From Akkermansiaceae bacterium (GTDB lineage: Bacteria > Verrucomicrobiota > Verrucomicrobiia > Verrucomicrobiales > Akkermansiaceae), in contig JAPKCM010000042.1 of NCBI GenBank assembly GCA_028822935.1, positions 1-35,774 on the forward strand: a stretch of DNA of 35,774 nucleotides, read 5' to 3'. The stretch's first letter is position 1; every line of letters begins with the position of its first letter. A program made the position numbers and the translations under genes. The notes under the pieces are model-generated. The model ran no database searches. It worked only from the letters and a program-made list of their open reading frames with translations, and was not told the origin of the DNA. Positions 16,931 to 26,108 of the stretch are shown here, piece by piece.

Positions 16931-18253
16931 TCAAACGGAAGCTTGATCCACCCGCTCGTAAACCACGGGCTGGCCGGAAGCTTGCTCATCCGTCAGCGTG
17001 ATCGCAGCAAGAATGCGCTTCTCTGCTTGCGCCAATTCATCCTCATTGCGGGCGTGAATCTGGCACAGCGGATCGCCCTTTTCGAGGTGCTGCCCAAGTT
17101 CTGCTATTCCTGAGATCCCAACCGAGTAATCGATCGCATCCTCGGCGCGACGTCTTCCGCCCCCAAGCTCCAGGACCGCAATCCCCAGCTCTCGCGTATC
17201 AATTTTCGAAACCCAGCCACCGGAGGGAACCAGCAAATCTCTGCGAAGCGCGGCGATCGGAAGATACTCTGAAGGACGCTCCAAAAAATCACTCGGCCCA
17301 CCCAAACCAGAAACCATTCGCCCAAAGGCCTCGGCCGCTTTTCCCGTATCGAGGGCTGATTTGAGAATACGCTTCGCCTCATCCCGACCCTCCGCCAGCC
17401 CACCCAAAACGAGGAGTTCCGCCGAGAGAGTCATCACGACAGTTTCAAGTCGCGAACGCTCCCCTTCACCTCTCAAAAAGGTTACCGCATCTTGCACTTC
17501 CAGCGCATTTCCGGCGCAGCCCGCAAGCGGTTCGTTCATATCGGTGACCAGTGCGCTCGTCTTCACTCCCGCTCCATTCGCCACTCCAACGATACTTTTA
17601 GCGAGAGCCCGCGCATCCGTATACTCCTTCATAAAGGCGCCACTCCCCGTCTTGACATCCATCACGAGCGCATCAAGCCCTGCCGCAAGCTTCTTCGATA
17701 AAATGGAAGCCGTAATGAGATCAAGCGACTCCACCGTCGCCGTGATATCCCGGGTCGCATAGAACCTCTTGTCCGCTGGAGCGAGGTCACCCGTTTGTCC
17801 AATGATGGCCACTCCGCAGCCTTGGACCACCTCACGGAAAAGCGGATTACTCGGCATCGTCTCATAGCCGGGAATGCTATCGAGCTTGTCGAGAGTCCCA
17901 CCCGTATGACCCAGGCCCCGCCCCGAAATCATGGGCACATAACCACCACAAGCGGCCACCAATGGACCCAACATTAGAGAAACATTATCGCCCACTCCTC
18001 CGGTGGAATGCTTATCGATCACCGGGCCATCCAGCCCCCTCCACTCGAGCACTTCGCCCGAATCGCGCATTCCCTCGGTCAGAGTGACGCGCTCCGCCAA
18101 CGTCATCCCTTTAAAATAGACTGCCATCGCAAAAGCCGCGATCTGCCCTTCCGAGATCGAACCGTCTCCGATTCCCTTGGAAAAAAAGAGGATCTCTTCC
18201 GTCGAGAGGATTTCTCCATCCCGCTTCCGTCGAATTATTTCCTGTGGGAGCAT
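16931..18253 (-). CDS. deoA: thymidine phosphorylase
   Basis: This cytosolic enzyme splits thymidine with phosphate into thymine and 2-deoxyribose 1-phosphate, for pyrimidine salvage. Its 440 residues match E. coli DeoA in length and along the whole sequence. Landmarks are the start [11 protein letters not shown], the glycine-rich [18 protein letters not shown], the [20 protein letters not shown] signature, [15 protein letters not shown] and [10 protein letters not shown]. The start ATG fits the family N-terminus. No other nucleoside-catabolism gene lies beside it. The 170 bp upstream, to the esterase stop, shows no clear gene. Confidence 0.96.
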   Translation of the reverse strand: MLPQEIIRRKRDGEILSTEEILFFSKGIGDGSISEGQIAAFAMAVYFKGMTLAERVTLTEGMRDSGEVLEWRGLDGPVIDKHSTGGVGDNVSLMLGPLVAACGGYVPMISGRGLGHTGGTLDKLDSIPGYETMPSNPLFREVVQGCGVAIIGQTGDLAPADKRFYATRDITATVESLDLITASILSKKLAAGLDALVMDVKTGSGAFMKEYTDARALAKSIVGVANGAGVKTSALVTDMNEPLAGCAGNALEVQDAVTFLRGEGERSRLETVVMTLSAELLVLGGLAEGRDEAKRILKSALDTGKAAEAFGRMVSGLGGPSDFLERPSEYLPIAALRRDLLVPSGGWVSKIDTRELGIAVLELGGGRRRAEDAIDYSVGISGIAELGQHLEKGDPLCQIHARNEDELAQAEKRILAAITLTDEQASGQPVVYERVDQASV

Positions 18254-18423
18254 CTGCGGGCAGCATCTCTAAAATACCGCCCGGCTCAACTAAAAGGATC
18301 AGAATTAGCGCCGGCGACGTAAGAGAAAACTCCGTCCCCCAGCCAGCTACAGGCAAGTCACTCATATCATTAACAATGAAATATTTTGATATACTCACGC
18401 TTCCGGAAACATCAAAAAAGCGT

Positions 18424-19740
18424 CTATTTCACGCCCAGTCGGAAGAACACAGCATTCTCCGGCGACCTAAATTCGAACTCCAGTTCGCCAGCTGGATTGA
18501 TGATGGTTTGCTCTAGGGAGAATGGTAGCGGTCTGAAGGTGCTAAAATCAGTGCTTTTCTGAAGCTTGATGGTCATCCGGAACTTCCCCGTCACGGGGTC
18601 CTTCGCCAGCAAGGGTGCATCCACATGGACTGCCTGCACTTGGGAAGAGGTGTAGAGATCGTAACTCGCAGCACTACTTAATATTGCAGAGAAGGTCTGC
18701 GTATCATCATGCAATGGGTCTCCACCGGCATGATACTCAACTCCATCATCAAACTGATCACCATCAGTATTGGCTTTAGATGGATCGGTGCCCGCTTGAA
18801 ACTCAAGGGCGGCGGTAAGCCCGTCACCGTCGATGTCATCCTCCGGCGCAACTAGCGCCAGGGTCGCGCTCGCCATCCTCACTCCCAAACGCTGCATCCC
18901 GATCGCCGAGTAATGCGGCCCCGCCGAACTCTCACTTGGAAACTCCACGACATGATCCATTCGTAAATCAAGCTCCTGCCCACTGACATAAAGTGTGGTG
19001 GCTGGGTGCGCAGCAACATAGTCCTTGAAAGCAATATCCGCCTCGGCGGTTGCCGAGGAACCTCTCCCCAAGCCCATGAATACCACCTTCATATTCGGAC
19101 TTGAGAACTGGACCTTCAGATCCTCAATAAGGGTCGTGAGTTCATTATAGTAATTTCCCGGCGGGGTAATTCCAGCTTCCCCTTGACCCCACCACAGGAC
19201 ATCAACCTCGCCAATCGGGGCAAGCCCCTCAACCGCTGCCTCTGCCTGAGTAATCGCGTAATTGTCCACGATCAGATCCCATCCGGAATTCCCGGGCATG
19301 AAGGCATTGAGGGTAGCCCCGTCAAAACTAGCTTTCGTCATGACGACATCATAGTCGGGATTGGCCAGAGTCCAGCCCCCGAAAACCTCGGGCCCCCAGA
19401 TACCCACCGAATAAGACGAGGGCCTGACAATATGCAAATGGGTTTGATTTGGGTCCCCTAGCTTCCCATACCAAGTGAGCCATGTTCTCGCGAGCCTGCT
19501 ACCCGTGCCATTCCTCAGATCGTCTGACATCGGAACGGTGATATTAGAACCCAATGTCCCCCGCATATTCGATTGCCCGAGAAGTAGAATATTAAGCGTC
19601 TCTGTGGCCCTGACACACGGAACGAAAGAAAAGAACGAAATCAAAAGACAGGGAAGCACAGCGCCCCGCGATGATCGAAACACGAATTTCCCGTAGGAAA
19701 ATCGAGTTAGATTTCTCCAGATCTTTCTTAATATCGTCAT
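18424..19740 (-). CDS. secreted SASA/CE6-type SGNH esterase with TSP3 repeat
   Basis: This 438-residue protein has a long, basic signal region (residues 1-45, hydrophobic CLLISFFSFVPCVRA). An SGNH hydrolase domain follows: the nucleophile motif LLLGQSNMRG (Ser57), WWGQGEAG, and a catalytic-His-type GPHYSAIGMQRLG. This is the SASA family of sialate O-acetylesterase and acetylxylan esterase relatives. It probably removes acetyl groups from a polysaccharide outside the cytoplasm, but the substrate cannot be told. A Ca-binding thrombospondin-3-like stretch (DDIDGDGL, NTDGDQFDDG) and the C-terminal module (QKSTDFSTF...FFRL) follow. A shorter N-terminus is possible. Confidence 0.85.
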   Translation of the reverse strand: MTILRKIWRNLTRFSYGKFVFRSSRGAVLPCLLISFFSFVPCVRATETLNILLLGQSNMRGTLGSNITVPMSDDLRNGTGSRLARTWLTWYGKLGDPNQTHLHIVRPSSYSVGIWGPEVFGGWTLANPDYDVVMTKASFDGATLNAFMPGNSGWDLIVDNYAITQAEAAVEGLAPIGEVDVLWWGQGEAGITPPGNYYNELTTLIEDLKVQFSSPNMKVVFMGLGRGSSATAEADIAFKDYVAAHPATTLYVSGQELDLRMDHVVEFPSESSAGPHYSAIGMQRLGVRMASATLALVAPEDDIDGDGLTAALEFQAGTDPSKANTDGDQFDDGVEYHAGGDPLHDDTQTFSAILSSAASYDLYTSSQVQAVHVDAPLLAKDPVTGKFRMTIKLQKSTDFSTFRPLPFSLEQTIINPAGELEFEFRSPENAVFFRLGVK

Positions 19741-20090
19741 GCTTATTCATACGAGAGGGGGAGGGGATTATTACGATCGTCAATTTTTTCTGCAAAAACA
19801 AATTCATGATTATCATCTATTGGCGCGCCGCGTTTGAATAAATCCGCGGCAGGACATCCAGCCATCTCCAGCATTTCAATAATGCGCGTCTCTCTGCAGT
19901 CGTGATTCGTAATGGCATCATTGATGGGGAGTAAAATCGACAGATCCAAGGGTCAAAAAAATCTCCGTTCCGGGTAAGGTTAAATTAACTGCTATGGGGC
20001 AATCTTCACCTTACGTGAGAGCCAACCTAAACTGAATTTCTTTCGAACTTCCAAGATTTGTGCTAGCTGTTGTTAACACTTTGTCACTTC
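19741..20090 (+). other. 350-bp AT-rich intergenic region, weak small ORF only
   Basis: The only frame of note is on the minus strand, 19949-19743: 68 codons from a TTG start, no ribosome-binding site, no recognisable family. Its composition is protein-like but the support is weak. The region must hold the divergent promoters of the esterase (minus) and the LTD gene (plus). No clear -35/-10 pair was picked out. Confidence 0.4.
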
Positions 20091-23054
20091 ATGAAACCCC
20101 TCCTTCTTGCACTCCTCCCCCTCGCCGCTTCCGCGAATCTTGTGATCACGGAAGTCATGCCTTCCAGCCGACACTCCAATAACTCTGTCGACGGAGACTG
20201 GTTGGAACTCACTAATAACGGCGCAAGCGCAGTGAACCTTGGTGGCTACAGCTGGGACGACTCAAGCAATCTCGCCGGCCAGCAAACCTTCCCTGTCTAC
20301 ACCATTCAAGCTGGCGAAACGGTCATCATCCTGGATGAAACCAGTGGTTCCATTGCCCCTTTCCGCGCAACATGGAGAATTGCCGATACCGTGAGAATCT
20401 TCCATGAAACCGAAATGGGGGGCTTTGCCGGACTCGGAGGCGGAGGTGACTCCCTCTTCGTTTATTTGCCAAATGGCACCCTCGTCGATTCCTTCGCCTA
20501 CCCAAGCTCAACCGCCGGGGCTTCCTTTCAATTTTTCGACGATGGCTCCCCTGTCCCGGGCGGCCTCAGCCAGGAAGGCCTCTACGGCGCAGATGATAGC
20601 AGCCTCAGCCCTAGCGACATCGGCTCACCCGGAACAGCAGCGCCAGTTCCAGGAGCGGTCGCTCCAGAATATTTTGCCCCCTTCGACATCTACTGGACCG
20701 TCGAGCGGAATCTCAGCACCTCAGATTTCCTTGCCGTCGCCGTAGATCCCAACCCTGCCGACACCATCACCGTCACCGTGCTTTCGAAACCCGACTGGCT
20801 CACCCTAGTCGATCAAGGAAGCGGGATCATTCAACTTTCAGGCACTCCCACTGAAGCCGAAATCGGATCTCACACCTTCGAACTACGGGCTCAGGATGAC
20901 TCAGGAGTCACCGATCCCAACACCCAGGTCTTCAGCCTGCATATTCTTCCTCAAACGAGTCCTATTATTCTCAACGAATACAATGCCGTTGGCCCTCTAT
21001 CAACTCTCGACGGAATAGCCCTGGGAGAGGTGGGCGCACCTACCGACACCTATTTCGGACAGATTGAAGGAAATGGTGGCGAATGGATTGAGTTCGTTCT
21101 TGTCGGCTCAGATGGCGAAGCCTCCATGGACATTCGAGGGGTCAGAATCGAAATCACCAATGATGACAGCACCCGCGTCCTGAAGCTTTCCCAAAGCATC
21201 GCCCTTTCCGAGATCCCGGTAGGCACCATCTTAACCTTCAGCGAAACCCTTTCTTCCAAACTCAACATCACCGCTGATTTTCAAACTACCGGTCACAGCT
21301 GGAGCAATATCTGGATGTATGACCCGATCCTCATCGACCAAGATGCCAGCACCCACCCTGCGGTCCCTGCCATCGGTTCGAATAACACCCGCGTGACCGT
21401 CTACTCCCCCAGCGGCGATCTCACTTATGGGCCCAGCGGTGAATCCGTGGGAGCGACTGATTCGAATGCAAACGGAATCCCCGATGATCTTCTCAGCGTC
21501 AATGACACGGAGGTCTACAAGCTCGAGCAAAACCCATCGGCAAACGTCGATCCTCTCTTTGGCCTTTACGACGACGGGGCCACCTCAACCTTCGGCAGCC
21601 CCAACCAATGGAGCAATGAAACAATGACCCAATCATTTGCAGCCTTCATCCCTGGGAATGCCCCCCCTCTTTTTGGAACGCTTCCCGGACCTTACGCCAC
21701 CAGAGGCAGCTATTTGGGCAATATCACCGTGATTGATCCGGAAGGGCAGCCAGTGACAATTTCGGTCATCGATCTACCCTCATTTCTCACCTTCACCGAC
21801 AACGGAGGAGCGGCCACGATACAAAACAATCGCCCCCTCACGGTGGCTGATATCGGCACCTACGAGATCGTCCTTCAGGCTGACGATGGCGCCGCCACCC
21901 TGAATCGCACTTTCTATCCCTTCCACCTCAACGTGGTGAACCCTACCCCAACTGTCGTTCTCAACGAATACAATGCCGTCAGCAGCACTAAGTTCCTCAA
22001 TGGCGGCTCTGCCTCAAGCGATGAAGACGGCCTCCCCAACGCGGCAGACAATCACTTTGGACGCATCGCTGGAAATGGCGGTGATTGGTTCGAGCTCGCC
22101 GTGGTAGGAAATGGCGAAGTCGGCACCGTCGATCTCCGCGGTTGGAAGATTGAAATCGGAAAGCCCGATGCTTCCGGAGCATTCGTCACCGAAGTCCTCG
22201 GAACCCTCACCAACAACGCTGCTTGGTCTGCAGTTCGGGCGGGAACCCTCCTTACCTTCACCAAGTTTAATACCGCGCAAGGAGGCTTGGATACCGACCT
22301 AAATCGAACCGATAACTTCGACACCGAAGGCTGGGGCTGGAGCAATATTAACCTCGTTGATTCCTCGCTCATCTTGAATGTCAACTTCAACGACATCGAT
22401 ATCGACTCGAACAATACTCAATTCCGACTTTTTGATAGCGCTGGCCTCCTCGTCTTCGGACCTGTCGGGGAAGGGGTCATCGCCGACATCAGCGTCGGCA
22501 GCGAGGAAATCTTCGAACTCGAAGCGGACCCCTCTCCCTCTGTCGGAATCAACGACAATGCCAGTGGCACCAGTCAATCAGGATACGATGATTCCTCCTC
22601 AAGTTCCACCTTCGGCGCTCCTAATATTTTCCTGCCTGTTGGTGTCGGCGAAGTCGATCGAACGCAAGATTTCACCCCCTACATTTCCCTCTCCTCAACC
22701 TACGCATCATGGGCTACCGGATTCGGAATCGGAAGTGATCCCCAGACAGATGACAACGACGGAGACGGCTGGTCCAACATTCAGGAATATCTCTTTGGAG
22801 GTGATCCAACATCGGCCACCTCTGCTCCTAGCATTTTCGTTGATGCAGAAGAGGAAGCGGTCAAAGCAAACATTCGGATCGACGATCCAAGCCTCACCTT
22901 CGTTGCCCAGCGCAGCAGCGATTTACTCACTTGGCTGGATACCAATATGAGCCAAACCACCAGCCCTTCGCTACTCGGCACGAACTTCATGACCCTGACG
23001 ATCAGCTACGACGGCCCCGAAGAGAGACATTTCTTCCGGGTCACCGCTGAGTAG
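20091..23054 (+). CDS. secreted multi-LTD protein with cadherin-like modules
   Basis: I place the start at the ATG at 20091, which begins a clean signal peptide (MKPLLLALLPLAASA). The frame is open upstream to a TTG at 20070, but those codons do not fit a signal sequence. The protein has about 987 residues. An LTD domain lies at 16-130 (NLVITEVMPSS, DWLELTN). An Ig/cadherin-like module follows at 195-285 (YWTVERN, IQLSGTPT). Two longer LTD-like units start with ILNEYNAVG (about 292) and VLNEYNAVS (about 625), separated by another cadherin-like module. A TSP3-like stretch (DNDGDGW) and the C-terminal SSDLLTW...FFRV module end it. The two NEYNAV units look like an internal duplication. The likely role is extracellular binding. 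Confidence 0.88.
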   Translation: MKPLLLALLPLAASANLVITEVMPSSRHSNNSVDGDWLELTNNGASAVNLGGYSWDDSSNLAGQQTFPVYTIQAGETVIILDETSGSIAPFRATWRIADTVRIFHETEMGGFAGLGGGGDSLFVYLPNGTLVDSFAYPSSTAGASFQFFDDGSPVPGGLSQEGLYGADDSSLSPSDIGSPGTAAPVPGAVAPEYFAPFDIYWTVERNLSTSDFLAVAVDPNPADTITVTVLSKPDWLTLVDQGSGIIQLSGTPTEAEIGSHTFELRAQDDSGVTDPNTQVFSLHILPQTSPIILNEYNAVGPLSTLDGIALGEVGAPTDTYFGQIEGNGGEWIEFVLVGSDGEASMDIRGVRIEITNDDSTRVLKLSQSIALSEIPVGTILTFSETLSSKLNITADFQTTGHSWSNIWMYDPILIDQDASTHPAVPAIGSNNTRVTVYSPSGDLTYGPSGESVGATDSNANGIPDDLLSVNDTEVYKLEQNPSANVDPLFGLYDDGATSTFGSPNQWSNETMTQSFAAFIPGNAPPLFGTLPGPYATRGSYLGNITVIDPEGQPVTISVIDLPSFLTFTDNGGAATIQNNRPLTVADIGTYEIVLQADDGAATLNRTFYPFHLNVVNPTPTVVLNEYNAVSSTKFLNGGSASSDEDGLPNAADNHFGRIAGNGGDWFELAVVGNGEVGTVDLRGWKIEIGKPDASGAFVTEVLGTLTNNAAWSAVRAGTLLTFTKFNTAQGGLDTDLNRTDNFDTEGWGWSNINLVDSSLILNVNFNDIDIDSNNTQFRLFDSAGLLVFGPVGEGVIADISVGSEEIFELEADPSPSVGINDNASGTSQSGYDDSSSSSTFGAPNIFLPVGVGEVDRTQDFTPYISLSSTYASWATGFGIGSDPQTDDNDGDGWSNIQEYLFGGDPTSATSAPSIFVDAEEEAVKANIRIDDPSLTFVAQRSSDLLTWLDTNMSQTTSPSLLGTNFMTLTISYDGPEERHFFRVTAE

Positions 23055-23071
23055 GCGAAGAAGAATCGATT

Positions 23072-23103
23072 GCCGCGGGAAACTATTTGAGTTTCTTCGC
23101 GGC
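23072..23103. terminator. possible hairpin between convergent genes
   Basis: GCCGCG (23072-23077) pairs with CGCGGC (23098-23103), with inner GAAAC/GTTTC pairing. It spans the stop codon of the minus-strand TPR gene and follows the LTD gene by 17 bp. It lacks a long T run, so a shared terminator is only possible. Confidence 0.35.
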
Positions 23104-23982
23104 CCGCTTCTGAAGCGCCTTGGCCGCCTTTTCCTCCCCGATGAAGTTCAGGACGTCTGAGTAGTTTGCCACGACGATTTTGTAGTCGTCAGAGGCCTCG
23201 GTAAGGTTGCCCTCGTAGGCTTCGATAGCGCGGTCGAAATGACCCTTGGCGGCATCCATCTCCTCGCTCTTCACAAACACCAACGCGAGGTTGGCATGAG
23301 ACTGCGCCGTATCGAGATGGCGTTCACCTAGAATCTTAGAGCGGGCCTCAAGCGCCAACATGTGCATCTCTCGAGCCTGCTCGGCGTAGTCTGCTTTGAA
23401 ATAGAGAGACCCAACGTTGTTACAAATACTCGCGGTCTGGACATCGTCCGGGCCACGATGCTCATGGGAAATCCGCAAAGCCTTGAGAAGCAGGGTCTCA
23501 GCTTGGTCAAAGTTGTCTTCGGCCTCGTAAATAAATGCGAGATTATTACTCAAATTCGCCACATCAAGAAGAGCTGAAGGACCTATGCGCTCAAAGCAAG
23601 CGATCGATCTTTCGTAAAGTGATTTCGCTTCCATCGTTCGGCCTTCGTTATCGTGAATGCCCGCAAGACTGGCCGCGACACGACCGGTCTCTTCGTCAAA
23701 ATTAAAATTTACCCCCAGGAGACCGAGCGCCTCCTGATAATCGGCGGATGCACTATCACACTCATTCAGAGAGCGATGCATGTCCCCTTTTACTTCCAGA
23801 GCAAGGGCGAGATCCTTCTTTCTGTCGGCGCCCTTCCCACCCACCGAGCGGGCATTTTCAACGGCAGTATCAGCAGAGAGGCGGGCTTCGTCGACTTTAC
23901 CCTCCTCCAACAAAGTACGCACTCGATCTTCGAGTATGTGGAGAAAATTCGCCGTTTCGAGTTCCATAGTCAGGATAGACAT
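23083..23982 (-). CDS. tetratricopeptide repeat (TPR) protein
   Basis: This 299-residue protein, probably cytoplasmic, has no signal peptide. It is built of about six TPR helix pairs of the kinesin-light-chain-like type, for example NLAFIYEAEDNFDQAETLLLKALRI repeated in style as NVGSLYFKADYAEQAREMHMLALEA and NLALVFVKSEEMDAAKGHFDRAIEA (patterns paraphrased from residues about 140-265). TPRs bind other proteins, and no enzymatic domain is seen. Translation may start at the second Met (23967, MELETANF). It follows recO by 41 bp on the same strand and may be co-transcribed with it. The basic tail (KALQKRAAKKLK) is notable. Confidence 0.85.
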   Translation of the reverse strand: MSILTMELETANFLHILEDRVRTLLEEGKVDEARLSADTAVENARSVGGKGADRKKDLALALEVKGDMHRSLNECDSASADYQEALGLLGVNFNFDEETGRVAASLAGIHDNEGRTMEAKSLYERSIACFERIGPSALLDVANLSNNLAFIYEAEDNFDQAETLLLKALRISHEHRGPDDVQTASICNNVGSLYFKADYAEQAREMHMLALEARSKILGERHLDTAQSHANLALVFVKSEEMDAAKGHFDRAIEAYEGNLTEASDDYKIVVANYSDVLNFIGEEKAAKALQKRAAKKLK

Positions 23983-24023
23983 TGATAAGAGTTTTAAGGT
24001 TAATCCGCGTTTTTAAAACACTT

Positions 24024-24545
24024 TTATTGCATAAGATCAAGGCAGTGATCGCGGGAAGACGGTAATTTTCCATAGGCCTGTAATAGAGCGGCTTGCGAAG
24101 AAAGTCCCAAACCAAGTAATCGAGCCACCTCCTTCTCGAAATGGTAAAAACTACGTCGATCCGCCCCATTATCTGAAAGATAACCCAATCCACGTTGGAG
24201 AAGATCAAACATCTCCGGAACCGGGTGGTCGAGCTCCAGGACTTGCTCTAAAAGTTGTCCAAAATAGGCCGCCACCACCGCATCCCGATAGCTTTTTCGC
24301 AATCCTTGCCGGTAATCTACGACATTAACTTCCCGAAGGGCATGAAGTTCGGATCTGCTGCTCCGAGTCCACTCGAGTTCGGCCTCGATAAAAAGATCTA
24401 TGCGGCCGGCAAAAGAACTCTTCGCCCGTCGCGCCCCTTTGGCCACTGTTTTGATGAGTCCGTCATTCTCCGTCAGCCAGTGCACGATGAGGCTCGTCTC
24501 CGTGAGCTTGGTAAGGCGAATGATGGTCCCCCGGGCATGTTCCAT
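24024..24545 (-). CDS. recO: DNA repair protein RecO, short form
   Basis: RecO loads RecA onto single-stranded DNA together with RecR and anneals complementary strands. The N-terminal OB-fold is clear: [31 protein letters not shown] and [16 protein letters not shown] helical C-terminal part follows ([20 protein letters not shown]). At 173 residues it is well below the 230-250 of E. coli-type RecO and lacks a visible C-terminal zinc-finger region. Short forms may be normal in this lineage, and I see no frameshift. It is divergent from prfB, as part of an 82-bp intergenic region. Confidence 0.85.
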   Translation of the reverse strand: MEHARGTIIRLTKLTETSLIVHWLTENDGLIKTVAKGARRAKSSFAGRIDLFIEAELEWTRSSRSELHALREVNVVDYRQGLRKSYRDAVVAAYFGQLLEQVLELDHPVPEMFDLLQRGLGYLSDNGADRRSFYHFEKEVARLLGLGLSSQAALLQAYGKLPSSRDHCLDLMQ

Positions 24546-24627
24546 GTGAGCGGAGCTTCGTTCGGAGACCTCCGCTGTTCAATATTCAATTGACCCTGGT
24601 CGGGTCGCTCCCTACCTCCTCTCTCAC

Positions 24628-25747
24628 ATGGCAAACGAATCTATCGCTGACCTCCTGGCGGTCGACACCCAGTCCTTGCAGGACCGGGTCTCTGAACTCA
24701 GGAGGTATCTTTGACCTTCCCACTCTCGAAGCCGAGCTTGCGGAGCTTGAAGCAGCAGCAGTCGAGCCCGAATTCTGGAACGATCAGGAGAAGGCTCGTA
24801 AGGTCCTTTCCGAAACAAAGAATCGGAAGGATAAGGTAGTTCCCTTCCTTAAACTGGAGTCAGACATCGAAAACCTCCTCGCGAACATCGAGCTCGCTAA
24901 AGAATTCGATGACCTCGATTCCGCAAAGGAAGCCAACGCCGGGCACGCGAAGCTCGCCACCGACATCGAAAAATTTGAGGTCATCACCCTTCTCCATGGC
25001 GCCTCGGATATCAGCAATGCCTACGTCATTATCCAAGCCGGAGCAGGCGGAGCGGAGGCTTGCGACTGGGCCGGAATGCTTCTCAGAATGTATCAGCGCT
25101 GGGCGGAAAATCGCGGATTCACCGTGACCACCACCGATTATCAAGAAGCCGATGAAGCAGGGATTTCCTCCGCTTCGATCAAGATCGAGGGCGACTACGC
25201 CTATGGTTATCTCAAGGCCGAGCGCGGAGTCCATCGACTTGTGCGCATCTCGCCATTCGACTCAGCTGGAAAACGGCACACCTCATTTGCCTCGCTGGAT
25301 GTCACCCCGGAAATCGATGACAGCATCGTGATCGAGATTCCCGACTCAGACGTCGAGATCACCACCGCCCGTTCGGGCGGAGCCGGGGGCCAAAACGTGA
25401 ACAAGGTCGAGACTGCGGTCATTATGAAGCACCTCCCTACCGGGATCATGATTCGCTCCACACAAGAGCGCTCTCAGCTCCGGAACCGCGAGATGGCGTG
25501 GGAAACCCTGCGTGCGAAACTTTACCAGATCGAGGAAGACAAACAAAAGGCCGAGGCCGACCGTGAGTATTCCGAAAAAGGCGAAATCGGCTGGGGAAGC
25601 CAAATCCGCTCCTACGTTTTCCAACCTTATCAAATGGTAAAGGATCTCCGCACCGGCCACGAAACCGGCAACATCCAGGCCGTCATGGATGGCGATATCG
25701 ATGGCTTCATCGAGGCCATGCTTCGGGGCGAGAAAAAGAAAAAGTAA
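24628..25747 (+). CDS. prfB: peptide chain release factor 2, with programmed +1 frameshift
   Basis: RF2 releases finished proteins at UAA and UGA codons. The true start is the ATG at 24628 ([15 protein letters not shown]). That frame runs 28 codons to an in-frame TGA at 24712-24714. A +1 shift on CTT leads into the long frame ([13 protein letters not shown] onward), giving about 372 residues, normal for RF2. The catalytic GGQ is in [16 protein letters not shown]. The RF2 frameshift is the classic autoregulatory switch: low RF2 favours slipping past UGA and making more RF2. A continuous-frame call starting at 24590 gives a wrong N-terminus. Competition with UGA decoding matters here because of the selenoprotein candidates. 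Confidence 0.96.
24700..24715 (+). promoter_or_regulatory. RF2 programmed frameshift site
   Basis: The bases read AGGAGGTATCTTTGAC. This is an internal Shine-Dalgarno-like AGGAGG, a 3-base spacer, the slippery CTT, then TGA followed by C, the classic prfB recoding signal. The P-site Leu tRNA re-pairs on TTT and translation resumes at GAC (24713). Confidence 0.95.
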
Positions 25748-25756
25748 GCTCTTGGT

Positions 25757-26038
25757 TCACTTCACCGCTTCAATCTCGACCCGATCAATTCCGAGCATGT
25801 AGCGGGCAAGCGCAGCTTCGTTTTTCCCGATGATGTGAATGTCCACTTGAAGGGGTTCGCTCGGACTGACGTTCACGTTTTTGAAGACCACCGGTGCACC
25901 CGGAAGAACCTCCTCGGTGTAAAAATCAGCCTCTTGAAGTTGGCCATTGATCGCGATTCTTACCTGCGCGTAGTCAAGCGCCGTCGTCGGAAAGACTGTC
26001 ACGCTGTGAGTCCCGGGTTTGATTCCCTTGAGACTCAA
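25757..26038 (-). pseudogene. orphan C-terminal domain, probable gene remnant
   Basis: The frame encodes a protein-like beta-rich stretch (KPGTHSVTVFPTTALDY, VRIAINGQLQEADFYTE, LGIDRVEIEAVK) that I cannot assign. It has no ATG; the nearest start is a TTG at 26038 without a ribosome-binding site. The same frame continues upstream through clearly similar coding sequence (NPKATYEFAASSTGG) and then overlaps the 3' end of the lactonase gene in another frame. This suggests the C-terminal piece of a larger protein cut by deletion. It could still be a small expressed gene. It converges on prfB with 9 bp between stop codons. Confidence 0.4.
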
Positions 26039-26108
26039 TCCGCCGGTGGATGAGGCAGCGAACTCGTAGGTTGCCTTAGGATTTGCACTGATTGAACGAA
26101 TGCGTCGA

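Noticed and set aside
19743-19949. A 68-codon minus-strand ORF between the esterase and the LTD gene
   Set aside because: TTG start, no ribosome-binding site and no recognised family. It is mentioned only within the intergenic entry.
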